A stretch of 64,000 bases of DNA, taken from positions 124,001 through 188,000 of the forward strand of contig NZ_AYZR01000004.1 in assembly GCF_001436555.1 (NCBI RefSeq). Reading direction: 5' to 3'. The stretch comes from Lentilactobacillus senioris DSM 24302 = JCM 17472. Lineage in GTDB: Bacteria > Bacillota > Bacilli > Lactobacillales > Lactobacillaceae. The notes below the pieces were generated by a model. That model was not told the DNA's origin. It searched no databases and was given only the letters and a program-made list of their open reading frames with translations. Position numbers and translations under genes: made by a program. This document shows, one piece after another, positions 31,184 to 39,407 of this stretch (position 1 is its first letter; every line of letters begins with the position of its first letter).

Positions 31184-33166
31184 ATGGCTAATAATTATTT
31201 TTTACGTACTGATATTCTTCCAGAAGAAGTACCATTATTATTTTCAAATAAACAACTATTTTCAAATAAAAATTTTACAGAAACAGAAATAAGAAAGATA
31301 ATTTTAAATCAAAAAGAAAATATTTTTAATTTTCCAAAACTCGGAGAATTTAGTAAGAAACAGGAAAGCATTCCATTCAAATATCAAGTAAACGTTCGTA
31401 AAAATAAGTCCAGAACACTAAGTTTACTTCACCCACTAGCCCAATTACAATGTTTAATATTTATAATTAAATTTGAAAACAAAATAACTATTGCAGCTTC
31501 CAGATCAAATTTTAGCGTTAGATATCCCATTACACGTAATAACAATCAACTAGATCTAACGTCTTCAGAAATTACTTCGATAAAAAAATTGGAAGGTACA
31601 TTTCTTCAACATACAAATAAACATATTTCATCAGAACAGCTAATACGTTCATTTAGACATTATTTTTCATATTCTAAGGTTCAATCTATGAATGAGCTTT
31701 ATAATTCAAGTGATTTTATAAATGCTCAAGAAAAATTTATGCATATGGTAAAGATTGATATACAAAATTTCTTTCCAAGCATTTATACACACACATTATC
31801 ATGGGTTCTTTTCAGATCTAAAAAAAACGCTAAATTATATAGATCTTCAGATATGTTTGAAAATACTATAGACCTAGTTGCTCGCGAAATAAACTATGGA
31901 GAAACAAACGGAATAATTATCGGTCCAGAATTTAGCAGAATATTAGCAGAAATATTATTATGTCAAATTGATAATAATGTTGAGAGCAAATTATATAAAG
32001 AAAAAATTATACACGAAAGAGATTATAAAATTTTTAGATTTGTAGACGATATTTTCATATTTTATGATGAAGAAAAAATTAAAAATTATGTAATAAATAT
32101 TTTAAAAAAACAATTATCGGATATTAATTTAACTCTAAATTCTTCAAAAATGTCTGTGTACTCATTTACATTATCATCTTCATTATCTCCTGTTAACAAG
32201 ATAGGATTTTATATCAACAATTTTAAAAATAAAAAAATTATTTTATCTAATGTATTTTCTAAAAATAGTTTAATATCAGCTGATGATATACGGGGCACAA
32301 ATCAGGATTGGAAACTACTTTTTACACAAGTACTACAGCTTAGTCAAGAAAATATTTCAGATTCTTCCAAAATAATTAATTATTTTTTATCATCACTTCA
32401 ACATTTTATGAATATGAAGCCTGGCAAAAGGTATATCAAATATCTCAATCTTCTAAGAACATTTCTTCAAGGATTAACTAACTTGTTAAAGGCGTCGCCA
32501 ATGCAAACAACATATACTTACACTTATTATGTTTTAATCACATTGATTAACCAATTAGAACAAAGTTATAAAGAAGACAGTTACGGTAAAGAAAATTTAA
32601 TTAAATATTTTCAGATGATATTCCAATGCTTATCTAATCTTGTCTCATATTCTTGGTTTGATATTAATCAAGGATATGATTTTTTACCAATTTTAAAGTA
32701 CTTAAATAAATTCGAATTATATTTAAATTCATATCAACTTATTTCAATGCTTAAAGATGCCGAAAATAAGTATTTTGTTTGGTCTTCTGTAGCATATTAC
32801 ATTTATAATACTAAAGATAAAAATACAGAATTACGTTATTTAACTGTTAAGAAAGTTCTTCATAAATTATTATCACAATATGTAATCAATTACTCCTTAA
32901 AAGGTAAAGAAAAAGATATCTGGTTTGATTCAGAGTGGTTTTATTTATTAAATGATTTTTCTAAATATCCTGGATTCAATAAAGCCGAATTAAATATATT
33001 AAAAGATAAATATTTAAACAGTATTAAAAAAACAGGTTTAGGAAAAATAGCAAAAGAATTTAGTAAAAATTCCTATTATGCATGGGATTCAGAGTTTGAG
33101 GATTTTTCTAAAAAGTTATTCTACAAAAAAATTATTAGTAAATATAATAAAAATATAAATTATTAA
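31184..33166 (+). CDS. drt3b: Defence-associated reverse transcriptase, second RT (DRT type 3 UG8-like)
   Basis: 660 residues. RT motifs: MVKIDIQNFFPSIY (motif A, Asp192), NGIIIGPEFSRILAEILLCQID (B, ~242-263; IIIGPEFSR replaces the usual PQG, as in Abi/DRT enzymes) and YKIFRFVDDIFIFYDE (C, Asp288/289). An N-terminal ~180-residue region precedes the palm, and a ~330-residue helical C-terminus of unknown function follows. It is transcribed divergently from the first RT. SD AAGGA 8 nt before ATG. It ends 23 nt before the DUF2075 gene with no terminator. Known type 3 DRT systems pair two RTs of about these sizes. Confidence 0.75.
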   Translation: MANNYFLRTDILPEEVPLLFSNKQLFSNKNFTETEIRKIILNQKENIFNFPKLGEFSKKQESIPFKYQVNVRKNKSRTLSLLHPLAQLQCLIFIIKFENKITIAASRSNFSVRYPITRNNNQLDLTSSEITSIKKLEGTFLQHTNKHISSEQLIRSFRHYFSYSKVQSMNELYNSSDFINAQEKFMHMVKIDIQNFFPSIYTHTLSWVLFRSKKNAKLYRSSDMFENTIDLVAREINYGETNGIIIGPEFSRILAEILLCQIDNNVESKLYKEKIIHERDYKIFRFVDDIFIFYDEEKIKNYVINILKKQLSDINLTLNSSKMSVYSFTLSSSLSPVNKIGFYINNFKNKKIILSNVFSKNSLISADDIRGTNQDWKLLFTQVLQLSQENISDSSKIINYFLSSLQHFMNMKPGKRYIKYLNLLRTFLQGLTNLLKASPMQTTYTYTYYVLITLINQLEQSYKEDSYGKENLIKYFQMIFQCLSNLVSYSWFDINQGYDFLPILKYLNKFELYLNSYQLISMLKDAENKYFVWSSVAYYIYNTKDKNTELRYLTVKKVLHKLLSQYVINYSLKGKEKDIWFDSEWFYLLNDFSKYPGFNKAELNILKDKYLNSIKKTGLGKIAKEFSKNSYYAWDSEFEDFSKKLFYKKIISKYNKNINY

Positions 33167-33189
33167 ATTACTAACTTAGGAGCATCTAC

Positions 33190-34353
33190 ATGAACGAAAT
33201 TTTAAAAGAACAATTCTTCGTCGAAGATTTAGCTGACGATCAAAAAAACGTCATTAACAACATTAATGGCTACATCAAACAAAGCCTAAATGGCTCCAAA
33301 CACTCCGTTGCAATCATCGAAGGGGCTGCCGGGACTGGTAAATCAGTGGTCTTAATGGAATTGGTTCGTAAGTACATGACCGATAAACACTACAAGACCG
33401 CCCTAGTCGTCAACCATCCCGAACTCTATAAAGCTTACCGGGATTTGGGTGAATCAATCCCAAACATGAAGGTTAACTCCATTCGCCGCCCCACTTCATT
33501 AATTAACGATGCGCAAAAGAATCATAAAAAATACGACATTATTTTCGTTGATGAAGCCCACTTGCTCTATTCCAAATCAGAACCCTACGCGCATTACCGC
33601 GGTCAAAACCAACTAACTGATTTAATGGATCTCGCCAAAGTAGTGGTCGCAGTTTACGATTTCGAACAAGTCTTTCAATCCAAGATGTACTGGGATAAGG
33701 ACCTGCTCTTCAAAACCATTGGTCAACACCCTTACGAAGTCTTCAGTATGAACTTCCAGTACCGGATGGTAGCTAGCGACGAACAAGTTCAGTGGATGGA
33801 TGATTTAACAGCTGAACAACCCATCAAACCATTTCCTACCAATAGTGACTTTGAATTCGAAGTTTTCGATAAGGCTGGCAAAATGTTTGAGGCCATCAAG
33901 AAGCGCAACAAAGAAGTCGGCATGAGTCGAATGGTAGCGACTTCCGGTTTTCCTCGAATTGATGGGCGGCATAACGTGGAAATGGATACTTTCAACTTAC
34001 CTTGGGATGAATGGGATCCTCAACGAACACACTGGGCTAAACGCGAAGGCTCAATTACCCAAGTTGGTACCATTTATACCTTACAGGGGTTTGATTTAAA
34101 CTACGTCGGCATGGTTATCGGTCCTTCATTTGGCTACGATCCCAAAACCGACACCATGACCATCATCCCCGAAAAATATTCCCACAAGGAAATCTTCAAA
34201 AAGCGTAAAGACATCAAATTTACCCAAGAAGAATACAAAGTCTTCATCGCTAACGTGCTAAACGTTTTGATGAAACGTGGTAAGTACGGACTGTATTTGA
34301 CGGCCTATGATCCTGCCTTACGCAAGCGACTTTTAGAATTGAACCAGAACTAA
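33190..34353 (+). CDS. DUF2075 P-loop ATPase
   Basis: 387 residues. Walker A EGAAGTGKSVVLMELV (~44-59) and Walker B DIIFVDEAHLLY (~117-128) match superfamily I helicase-like DUF2075 proteins; GTIYTLQGFDLNYVGMVIG is a further family motif. Codon use is ordinary for this genome, in sharp contrast to the preceding RT gene, so it looks native. SD TTAGGAG. Function is unknown. With the RT gene ending 23 nt upstream it has probably lost its own promoter. Partnership with the RTs is possible but the base composition argues against a shared origin. Confidence 0.8.
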   Translation: MNEILKEQFFVEDLADDQKNVINNINGYIKQSLNGSKHSVAIIEGAAGTGKSVVLMELVRKYMTDKHYKTALVVNHPELYKAYRDLGESIPNMKVNSIRRPTSLINDAQKNHKKYDIIFVDEAHLLYSKSEPYAHYRGQNQLTDLMDLAKVVVAVYDFEQVFQSKMYWDKDLLFKTIGQHPYEVFSMNFQYRMVASDEQVQWMDDLTAEQPIKPFPTNSDFEFEVFDKAGKMFEAIKKRNKEVGMSRMVATSGFPRIDGRHNVEMDTFNLPWDEWDPQRTHWAKREGSITQVGTIYTLQGFDLNYVGMVIGPSFGYDPKTDTMTIIPEKYSHKEIFKKRKDIKFTQEEYKVFIANVLNVLMKRGKYGLYLTAYDPALRKRLLELNQN

Positions 34354-34359
34354 TCAGAA

Positions 34360-34398
34360 AACCAGGAGGTCAAAATTGATCTCCTGGTTTCTTTGTTT
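34360..34398 (+). terminator. Terminator after the DUF2075 gene
   Basis: AACCAGGAG(GTC) / (GATC)TCCTGGTT hairpin followed by TTCTTTG. Confidence 0.7.
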
Positions 34399-34505
34399 TT
34401 TAATATAATTTAGGGCATTAACTTGACACTTGATCTAACTAATTCTAGTCTAGTACCAATCAACAAAGTTTTGATTGACCATTTTTAATTAAGGAAGGTT
34501 TACTT

Positions 34506-35369
34506 GTGAGTAAAATTGCGATTGTAACTGATAGCACTGCGACCCTATCCCCAGCAGAAGTTGAGGCTTTTGGGAACGTGTTCGTAGTCCCCATTACCTT
34601 TATGATTAACAATAACGTCTACCCCGAAGGCATTGGGATGAGCAATGACGAATTTTATGCTAAATTACCCACTTTGGATAAGTTACCAACCACTGCGCCA
34701 CCCACCCCTCAAATTATGCTTTCACTATATGATGATTTAGTTAAAAAGGGTTACGACCAAATTATCAGTATTCATTTGACTGCTGGAATTACCGGCTTCG
34801 TAAACAACCTACGAATGTTTACCAGAAACTATCAAGATGCTGAAATCGTGGTCTACGATTCCCACATGGCATTGTCCCCAATGGGGTATCAAGTCAAAAT
34901 TGCGGCTGCCATGGCCAACGAAGGGGTGCCGTTAGACCATATAATCAATACCCTTAATCAACTTCGTGATTCTATGGGCGTTTACTTTGTTGTGGATGAT
35001 CTAAAGAACCTAGTTACCGGAGGGCGCTTAAGTAAAACCGGAGCTCTTGCTGGTGGTTTACTAAAAATCAAACCGATTTTGACGTTATCCGAAGACACCC
35101 ACGAAATCATCCCGATTGGCAAAATTCGGACCATAAAAAAAGCCCTCGTTGATATCGAAGAACGTTTTAAGACCGTCTATGAACAACGGACTCATCCACT
35201 ACACGTGATGTTAATGGGAACAAACAATGAACCCGCTGTTAAAAAGTGGGAAGCTGACTTTAAATCCCGATTTCCCGATGTTTCTACTGAAGTCGACCAA
35301 ATCGGACCTGTAATTGGAACTCATGTTGGCAATAACGCCTTTGCATTAGCGTGGATTAATGAAATGTAA
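34506..35369 (+). CDS. DegV-family fatty-acid-binding protein
   Basis: 287 residues, GTG start with AAGGAAGG upstream. DegV signatures: KIAIVTDSTATLSP at the N-terminus, TTAPPTPQIMLSLYDDL, ISIHLTAGITGF, VYDSHMALSPMGYQV, and VTGGRLSKTGALAGGLLKIKPIL. The family binds fatty acids and, as FakB, presents them to the kinase FakA for phospholipid synthesis; no fakA is near. Single-gene unit between two terminators. Confidence 0.92.
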   Translation: MSKIAIVTDSTATLSPAEVEAFGNVFVVPITFMINNNVYPEGIGMSNDEFYAKLPTLDKLPTTAPPTPQIMLSLYDDLVKKGYDQIISIHLTAGITGFVNNLRMFTRNYQDAEIVVYDSHMALSPMGYQVKIAAAMANEGVPLDHIINTLNQLRDSMGVYFVVDDLKNLVTGGRLSKTGALAGGLLKIKPILTLSEDTHEIIPIGKIRTIKKALVDIEERFKTVYEQRTHPLHVMLMGTNNEPAVKKWEADFKSRFPDVSTEVDQIGPVIGTHVGNNAFALAWINEM

Positions 35370-35377
35370 TTTACTAA

Positions 35378-35408
35378 ATCCTAGTCCTTTACCGGATTAG
35401 GTTTTTTA
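35378..35408 (+). terminator. Terminator after degV
   Basis: AATCCTAGTCC / GGATTAGGTT stem, T6. Confidence 0.75.
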
Positions 35409-35528
35409 TATTGTCAGGAATAAAAGGGAAAATGATTACTCCAGCAAAAGCCTACTTCGCTTCCAAAGCACATTTACAATTACGCTAGCAACTTACAGTG
35501 TTAGCTTAAAAGTTAACTATATACGAAC

Positions 35529-35565
35529 CAAAAAAGTAACCACTCTTTTGAGTAGTTACTTTTTT
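35529..35565. terminator. Bidirectional terminator
   Basis: AAAAAAGTAAC-ACTC / GAGT-GTTACTTTTTT around a short loop; serves the broken GNAT gene on minus. Confidence 0.75.
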
Positions 35566-36003
35566 AACGTTCCATATACAATAGTGGGTATGGATTTCCC
35601 TGCCCATCATGATTTGTTCTTTTATACGTTTTAAATCCTAGATGTTCATAAAATCCCTTAGCCAAGGGATTTTGTTCATTAACGGCGAGATCATTAATTG
35701 AGTAATTTTCAATTCCATAGCTAAGTAATTTTTTCCATATCCTTTGCCTCTTTCTTCGTCAGCAACAAAGAGCATTTCCAAATGCTGGTTATTAACTCCC
35801 AAAAAGCCTACCGGAATATGAGTTTCGGTTTCAATAATAAGTAACCGCTGAACTTCTGTTAACGCTTGTGGAACATACTGTCTAATATCCGCTATTTTCT
35901 TCTCTGATAGAAAAAGGTGGGTTGCCTTGACTGAACTTTCCCAGACAGATAAAAGTTGCTGGATCAGAGTTTCTGGGCGGTATTTGACTTCAGTAATTTT
36001 CAT
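35564..36003 (-). pseudogene. GNAT N-acetyltransferase, broken by a -1 frameshift in an A6 tract
   Basis: The first ~98 residues read through the GNAT acetyl-CoA loop (EMLFVADEERGKGYGK). At the A-run (near 35731-35736) the frame then moves to nonsense ending at 35638. A one-base shift restores the expected tail: KLLSYGIENYSINDLAVNEQ, NPLAKGFYEHLGFKTYKR, PYPLLYMER and stop at 35564, giving 146 residues. It is either a recent pseudogene (A7 to A6), a sequencing error, or slippage-dependent expression. The SD (GAGG) and ATG are intact, and the terminator at 35530-35565 overlaps the restored stop. Confidence 0.8.
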
Positions 36004-36133
36004 TTTTTACCTCATTAATCGTAATATCTTTTAATAATATAAATACAATGTAAAAATCATATTATCATTATTGTATTGAAAATTGTCCAGTGTTACATTT
36101 TAGTTTATCAATTAAAAAAAGGAGAAACTTTCA

Positions 36134-36301
36134 ATGTTAAAAATACTATCGATTTTATCAATAATTTTACTTGTTATGTTAAGTGCATATTTCATAAATG
36201 GCGGTTGGGCCCAAAACATCGGTGAATTATATAGAAACTACAAGGAATCTAGAATGTCATTTTCAACATTCGTTAAAACCATAATGAAATCTATAATCTA
36301 A
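36134..36301 (+). CDS. Small single-helix membrane protein, 55 residues
   Basis: MLKILSILSIILLVMLSAYFINGG opens with one strong hydrophobic helix, followed by a short basic tail ending KTIMKSII. SD AAGGAG 9 nt before ATG is excellent, so it is probably translated. It lies in an AT-rich stretch with another tiny membrane protein 62 nt downstream. Possible roles include a toxin-like or bacteriocin-like peptide or a membrane modulator. No family recognised. Confidence 0.55.
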   Translation: MLKILSILSIILLVMLSAYFINGGWAQNIGELYRNYKESRMSFSTFVKTIMKSII

Positions 36302-36362
36302 AAATTCCCTAAATCAATAAGTTTGAGCATTTACATAAATACATATTTTGGAGAAATCAATA

Positions 36363-36548
36363 ATGCTGATTATAATACCACTTTTTATTATATTAATAGT
36401 TTTCCTAGTTCTAGGAGTTAGACTCGCTCTCCATTATCAAGAGAAAGTAACAACCTGGCAAAAATTTGTTATCTTATTCCTTTTTCTCGGATTACTTTGG
36501 GGCATATATGAATATATTTTTGTCTTTCATGTACAATTTGAATTTTAA
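36363..36548 (+). CDS. Small two-helix membrane protein, 61 residues
   Basis: MLIIIPLFIILIVFLVLGVRLALHY, a hydrophilic linker (QEKVTTWQK), then FVILFLFLGLLWGIYEYIFVF form two helices with the charged linker between them. The ATG at 36363 follows GGAG by 9 nt; the upstream TTG (36348) overlaps that site. A terminator follows, so the two small ORFs look like a mini-operon. Function unknown; a pair of this kind could be peptide plus immunity protein, but nothing in the sequence proves it. Confidence 0.5.
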   Translation: MLIIIPLFIILIVFLVLGVRLALHYQEKVTTWQKFVILFLFLGLLWGIYEYIFVFHVQFEF

Positions 36549-36559
36549 TTGCTAAGTCA

Positions 36560-36595
36560 AAAAAGAGAACTCAACTAACTGAGTTCTCTTTTTTC
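36560..36595 (+). terminator. Terminator after the small membrane-protein pair
   Basis: AAAAAAGAGAACTCA / TGAGTTCTCTTTTTT, near-perfect 15-bp arms. Confidence 0.85.
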
Positions 36596-36928
36596 TATTC
36601 TCTAGTTTAATTAAATAACCTAATCACTTGTGATACAGACTTGCATCTCTAATTACCTTTACATCACTTATTATACTGATTTCTAGCCTACTTTAATACT
36701 AACAAGCAGGCACCCTCAAAGGAATTCCTGCTTGTTTTTGTTCTACTTTTTTAAATGCATTAATCTGGTCTACTACTTTTTGACTAAATCATCGCATATG
36801 AACGTGCAATAATTTATTTTCCTTATCGATAGTAACCTGCTCAGTAAATGTGACATACACTTAATTTAGGTAATCACGGTTACCTGATTTAGTAATTTAA
36901 ATAACACTTGCGGTAGCATTAACAATTA
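36596..36928. other. AT-rich spacer with a hairpin and possible gene remnant
   Basis: It contains one terminator-like hairpin (AACAAGCAGG / CCTGCTTGTTTTT, 36700-36739). A short minus-strand stretch (about 36793-36858) decodes to a plausible C-terminal tail ending LLHVHMR, with stops just upstream. I see no intact gene. It is probably decayed coding sequence beside the accessory gene at 36929-37699. Confidence 0.35.
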
Positions 36929-37699
36929 TTAAAATTTAACAATGGCATTTAACCTAAAATTATTTAATCCTGTCACCGGATCTAATTTAAATGCGCACTT
37001 TTTTAAACTTCCTATAGAAATATTTTCTCCATTTTTGCCAATATCTTCAAACAAAGCAATTCGTGATTCTCTTTGATAATTATATTTTTCACGCTTTAAA
37101 AATACTATTTTACCAGGATCTGCTTTAAACTCGTCTACCGTGATATTTTGCTGAATTGACTCTGGATAATATTCTACGTTTTGTAACCGAATATTTCTTC
37201 CTTTTTGAGTAAACTTACTATCCATAACACTTAGCAACCCACTAGCATTAATAACAACCGGAATACGCTTATTATCATCACTTAATCTTATTAAATCATC
37301 AATAACATTATCCTTTATTTTTAATACTGCTTTTTCAGTTTTTTTATCATATTCTTCAATTTCTAAATCTTCTCTAGCATTAAGGTTACACAATGATAGA
37401 ACTCCCCATTCTCGGACAGTATCATATGTAAATTCCACATTGATTGAATTAACATCATTAGGATCTAAAATATATTCTTTATCATCAATAATCATCGTAG
37501 TTTTGCTTTGTTTAGGATCAAAATTAATAATTCTAGCACCTTCACTTTTATCTCCAATAACATCATCACCATATTCATTTTCTAAATCAATAAAATAACC
37601 TAAAGGTGAAAAATGTAATTCTCCATTATTTATAAAATTATCAACGTACTGTGGTTCAACAAATTTAATTAATAATCCAGGAACTGTTTCTTTATCCAT
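36929..37699 (-). CDS. Unrecognised accessory protein, 256 residues
   Basis: A soluble, acidic protein with no signal or membrane segment. The N-terminus (GLLIKFVEPQYVDNFINNGELHFSPLGYF, then GDDVIGDKSEG) has the look of DUF2971-like or similar orphan proteins found in accessory regions, but I cannot assign a family. Further on: a FTYD...CNLNARED segment and a C-terminal KYNYQRESRIALFED, which may be catalytic-like. It is AT-rich compared with the housekeeping genes. SD AGGAGG is strong. It is isolated, with a terminator upstream and decayed sequence downstream, consistent with acquired cargo. Confidence 0.6.
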   Translation of the reverse strand: MDKETVPGLLIKFVEPQYVDNFINNGELHFSPLGYFIDLENEYGDDVIGDKSEGARIINFDPKQSKTTMIIDDKEYILDPNDVNSINVEFTYDTVREWGVLSLCNLNAREDLEIEEYDKKTEKAVLKIKDNVIDDLIRLSDDNKRIPVVINASGLLSVMDSKFTQKGRNIRLQNVEYYPESIQQNITVDEFKADPGKIVFLKREKYNYQRESRIALFEDIGKNGENISIGSLKKCAFKLDPVTGLNNFRLNAIVKF

Positions 37700-37812
37700 T
37701 TAAACCTCCTAAATTTATAAAATTACGTCCATATAATACAACGTATTTTAACATTAAACTATGCTCTGGCCAGGTTTCATTATATTGTGAATACCAGTTC
37801 TCCATTTATACT

Positions 37813-37842
37813 AAAAGCTCATCCAGTCACTGCTGGATGAGC
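37813..37842 (-). terminator. Terminator of the thioredoxin operon
   Basis: GCTCATCCAG / CTGGATGAGC perfect 10-bp arms with TTTT on the minus strand. Confidence 0.8.
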
Positions 37843-37892
37843 CTCATGGTAAAAATATATAGTTAAAATTTAAGCCGATAAAGGTAACTTAA

Positions 37893-38219
37893 TTACCCTT
37901 TAGTTGCATCACGAATAAACGCTTCAACTTCCTCTTTCGTCTTACGTGCTTTATTTACTAGCCTATCAACTTCTTTTCCATCTTCATATACGATAAAGCT
38001 AGGAATTCCTAAAACGTTAAGTTCTTCAAATAAATCTAAATTCTGATCTCTATCCACTTGAAGAAAAGTATATTCCGGAAAATCAGCTTCAATTTCTGGC
38101 ATACGTGGCTTAATGAAGTTACAATCAGGACACCATTCTGCCATAAACTCAACTACATATTTTCCATTGCTGAGCCTTTGTTCTAACTCTAGTTTATTAA
38201 TAACTGGTAACTTTTTCAT
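37893..38219 (-). CDS. Thioredoxin-like protein with WCPDC active site
   Basis: 108 residues, thioredoxin fold: VVEFMAEWCPDCNFIKPRMPEIEADFP, LQVDRDQN, and the cis-Pro in LGIPSFIVYEDGK. The CPDC active site differs from classical CGPC and is seen in YtpP/TrxL-type bacillar thioredoxin-like proteins. It probably reduces or repairs protein disulfides in the cytosol. It is the second gene of a two-gene operon, 18 nt behind trxA. SD AAAGGAT. Confidence 0.85.
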   Translation of the reverse strand: MKKLPVINKLELEQRLSNGKYVVEFMAEWCPDCNFIKPRMPEIEADFPEYTFLQVDRDQNLDLFEELNVLGIPSFIVYEDGKEVDRLVNKARKTKEEVEAFIRDATKG

Positions 38220-38237
38220 GAATACCGATCCTTTTCA

Positions 38238-38552
38238 TTAATTAGTATATTGTGATAGTACTTGAGTTAATTGGTCTTTAGTACGTAACCCAACCAGTTT
38301 TTCAACAACCTTACCATCTTTTTTAACAATTAAAGTAGGAATGGACATGATTCCAAATTTAGTTGGGATTTCTTGATTAGCATCAACATCCATCTTAGTC
38401 ACCTTGACTTTGTTACCCAACTCTTCGTCTAGTTTTTCAACAATTGGTCCTTGCATTTTACATGGAGGACACCAAGCTGCCCAAAAATCAGTTAAAGTGA
38501 CACCGGTACTGGTTTCTTTTTCAAAATCTTTATCAGTTAAATTTTTAATCAT
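38238..38552 (-). CDS. trxA: Thioredoxin with WCPPC active site
   Basis: 104 residues from MIKNLTD. The ATG at 38552 has GAGGAG 6 nt upstream; the ORF extends five codons further without need. Features: TDFWAAWCPPCKMQGPIVEKL, MDVDANQEIPTKFGIMSIPTLIV with the cis-Pro. CPPC in place of CGPC raises redox potential in thioredoxin-like proteins (family knowledge). It is expressed from a promoter carrying a 17-bp inverted repeat (38606-38647) next to an ArsR-rhodanese regulator. Confidence 0.88.
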   Translation of the reverse strand: MIKNLTDKDFEKETSTGVTLTDFWAAWCPPCKMQGPIVEKLDEELGNKVKVTKMDVDANQEIPTKFGIMSIPTLIVKKDGKVVEKLVGLRTKDQLTQVLSQYTN

Positions 38553-38605
38553 GTCTATTCTCCTCATTAATTTTGGTTAATTATCATTCTTCAACATTCG
38601 ATTAA

Positions 38606-38647
38606 ATCATCAAATCATTCAACTAATCAATTGAATGGTTTGATGAT
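38606..38647. promoter_or_regulatory. Large inverted-repeat operator of the trx operon
   Basis: ATCATCAAATCATTCAA and TTGAATGGTTTGATGAT match at 16 of 17 positions around 8 nt. The core TTCAA-N8-TTGAA recurs upstream of the neighbouring ArsR-rhodanese gene (39408-39425), so both are probably bound by that regulator. Confidence 0.65.
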
Positions 38648-38696
38648 AACACATACTTTTTGTAAGTACAAGCAAGTAAAAAATAAAACAACAAAA

Positions 38697-38725
38697 AAGA
38701 CCGCTTATTTAAGTAAGGCGGTCTT
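38697..38725 (-). terminator. Terminator after the ArsR-rhodanese gene
   Basis: AAGACCGC / GCGGTCTT with a T-run on the minus strand. It overlaps the gene's stop codon and separates it from trxA. Confidence 0.75.
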
Positions 38726-39386
38726 AACTAATTGTGCTGCTGATTCTTTTCCAATCATAATAACTTGAGTTCAAACTAAATGCATTAAATCCATTTTCAT
38801 TTAATAATTGAGTTGCTAAATTTGAATTTTGGCATAACCTCCCGCGACAATACACAATTATTACTTTATTTTTAGGCAATTTAGCAAAATTATCCGTAAG
38901 ATGGTCTAATGGGATATTAATTGCTGTATCAATGTGTCCCGCCAAAAATTCATCTTCTGGTCGGACATCTAAAATAAAATTATTAGTAGTGTCAGCAGTT
39001 CGATCAACTACTTCCTCTAATGATAGAGTTTTAATGCCATCCTGATTATCAGCTTCATCTTGGATATATTTCATTTCTGATAGTTCATTTTCTCCTACTG
39101 AGGTTAATAAATGCATTAGTTCAACGATTTGAGGAGATATCACACTATAAACTACATAATTTCCGTTTTTTTCGGCTTTAACTAGATGACTATCTTTTAG
39201 AACTTGCAGGTGTCGCGAAGTATTAGCAAAACTAAGACCAGTTTCCTTTGAAATACTTTCTACAGTTTTAGCTGACTGTGATAATAAATCTAGGATTTCA
39301 AGTCGCTTGTCATTACTAATTCCCTTACCAATTCTGGATAATTCTTTATATAATTTATTTTTGTACACTGTAGCTTCTTCTAAAAT
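38724..39386 (-). CDS. ArsR-family HTH fused to a rhodanese domain
   Basis: 215-221 residues. Winged HTH (~15-95, NTSRHLQVLKDSHLVKAEKNGNYVVYSV), then a rhodanese domain (~115-215) with NFILDVRPEDEFLAGHIDTAINIPL and the active-site loop CRGRLC. Such fusions sense persulfide/thiol stress (family inference). The GTG at 39368 has no SD. A perfect AGGAGG (39400-39395) sits 8 nt before an in-frame ATT at 39386 (coding ILEEATVYKNKLYKE), so AUU initiation is likely. An operator-like dyad lies just upstream; trxA and a second thioredoxin follow. Confidence 0.8.
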   Translation of the reverse strand: MLEEATVYKNKLYKELSRIGKGISNDKRLEILDLLSQSAKTVESISKETGLSFANTSRHLQVLKDSHLVKAEKNGNYVVYSVISPQIVELMHLLTSVGENELSEMKYIQDEADNQDGIKTLSLEEVVDRTADTTNNFILDVRPEDEFLAGHIDTAINIPLDHLTDNFAKLPKNKVIIVYCRGRLCQNSNLATQLLNENGFNAFSLNSSYYDWKRISSTIS

Positions 39387-39407
39387 TTGATTATCCTCCT
39401 AACCGTG

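Noticed and set aside
29806-33166. Retron or group II intron
   Set aside because: There is no msr/msd-type inverted repeats next to a single RT, no maturase or HNH domain and no intron domain V/VI structure, and two different RTs are present.
36793-36858. Minus-strand remnant ORF ending LLHVHMR
   Set aside because: Only about 20 codons lie between stops with no start; noted as possible decay but not called as a gene.
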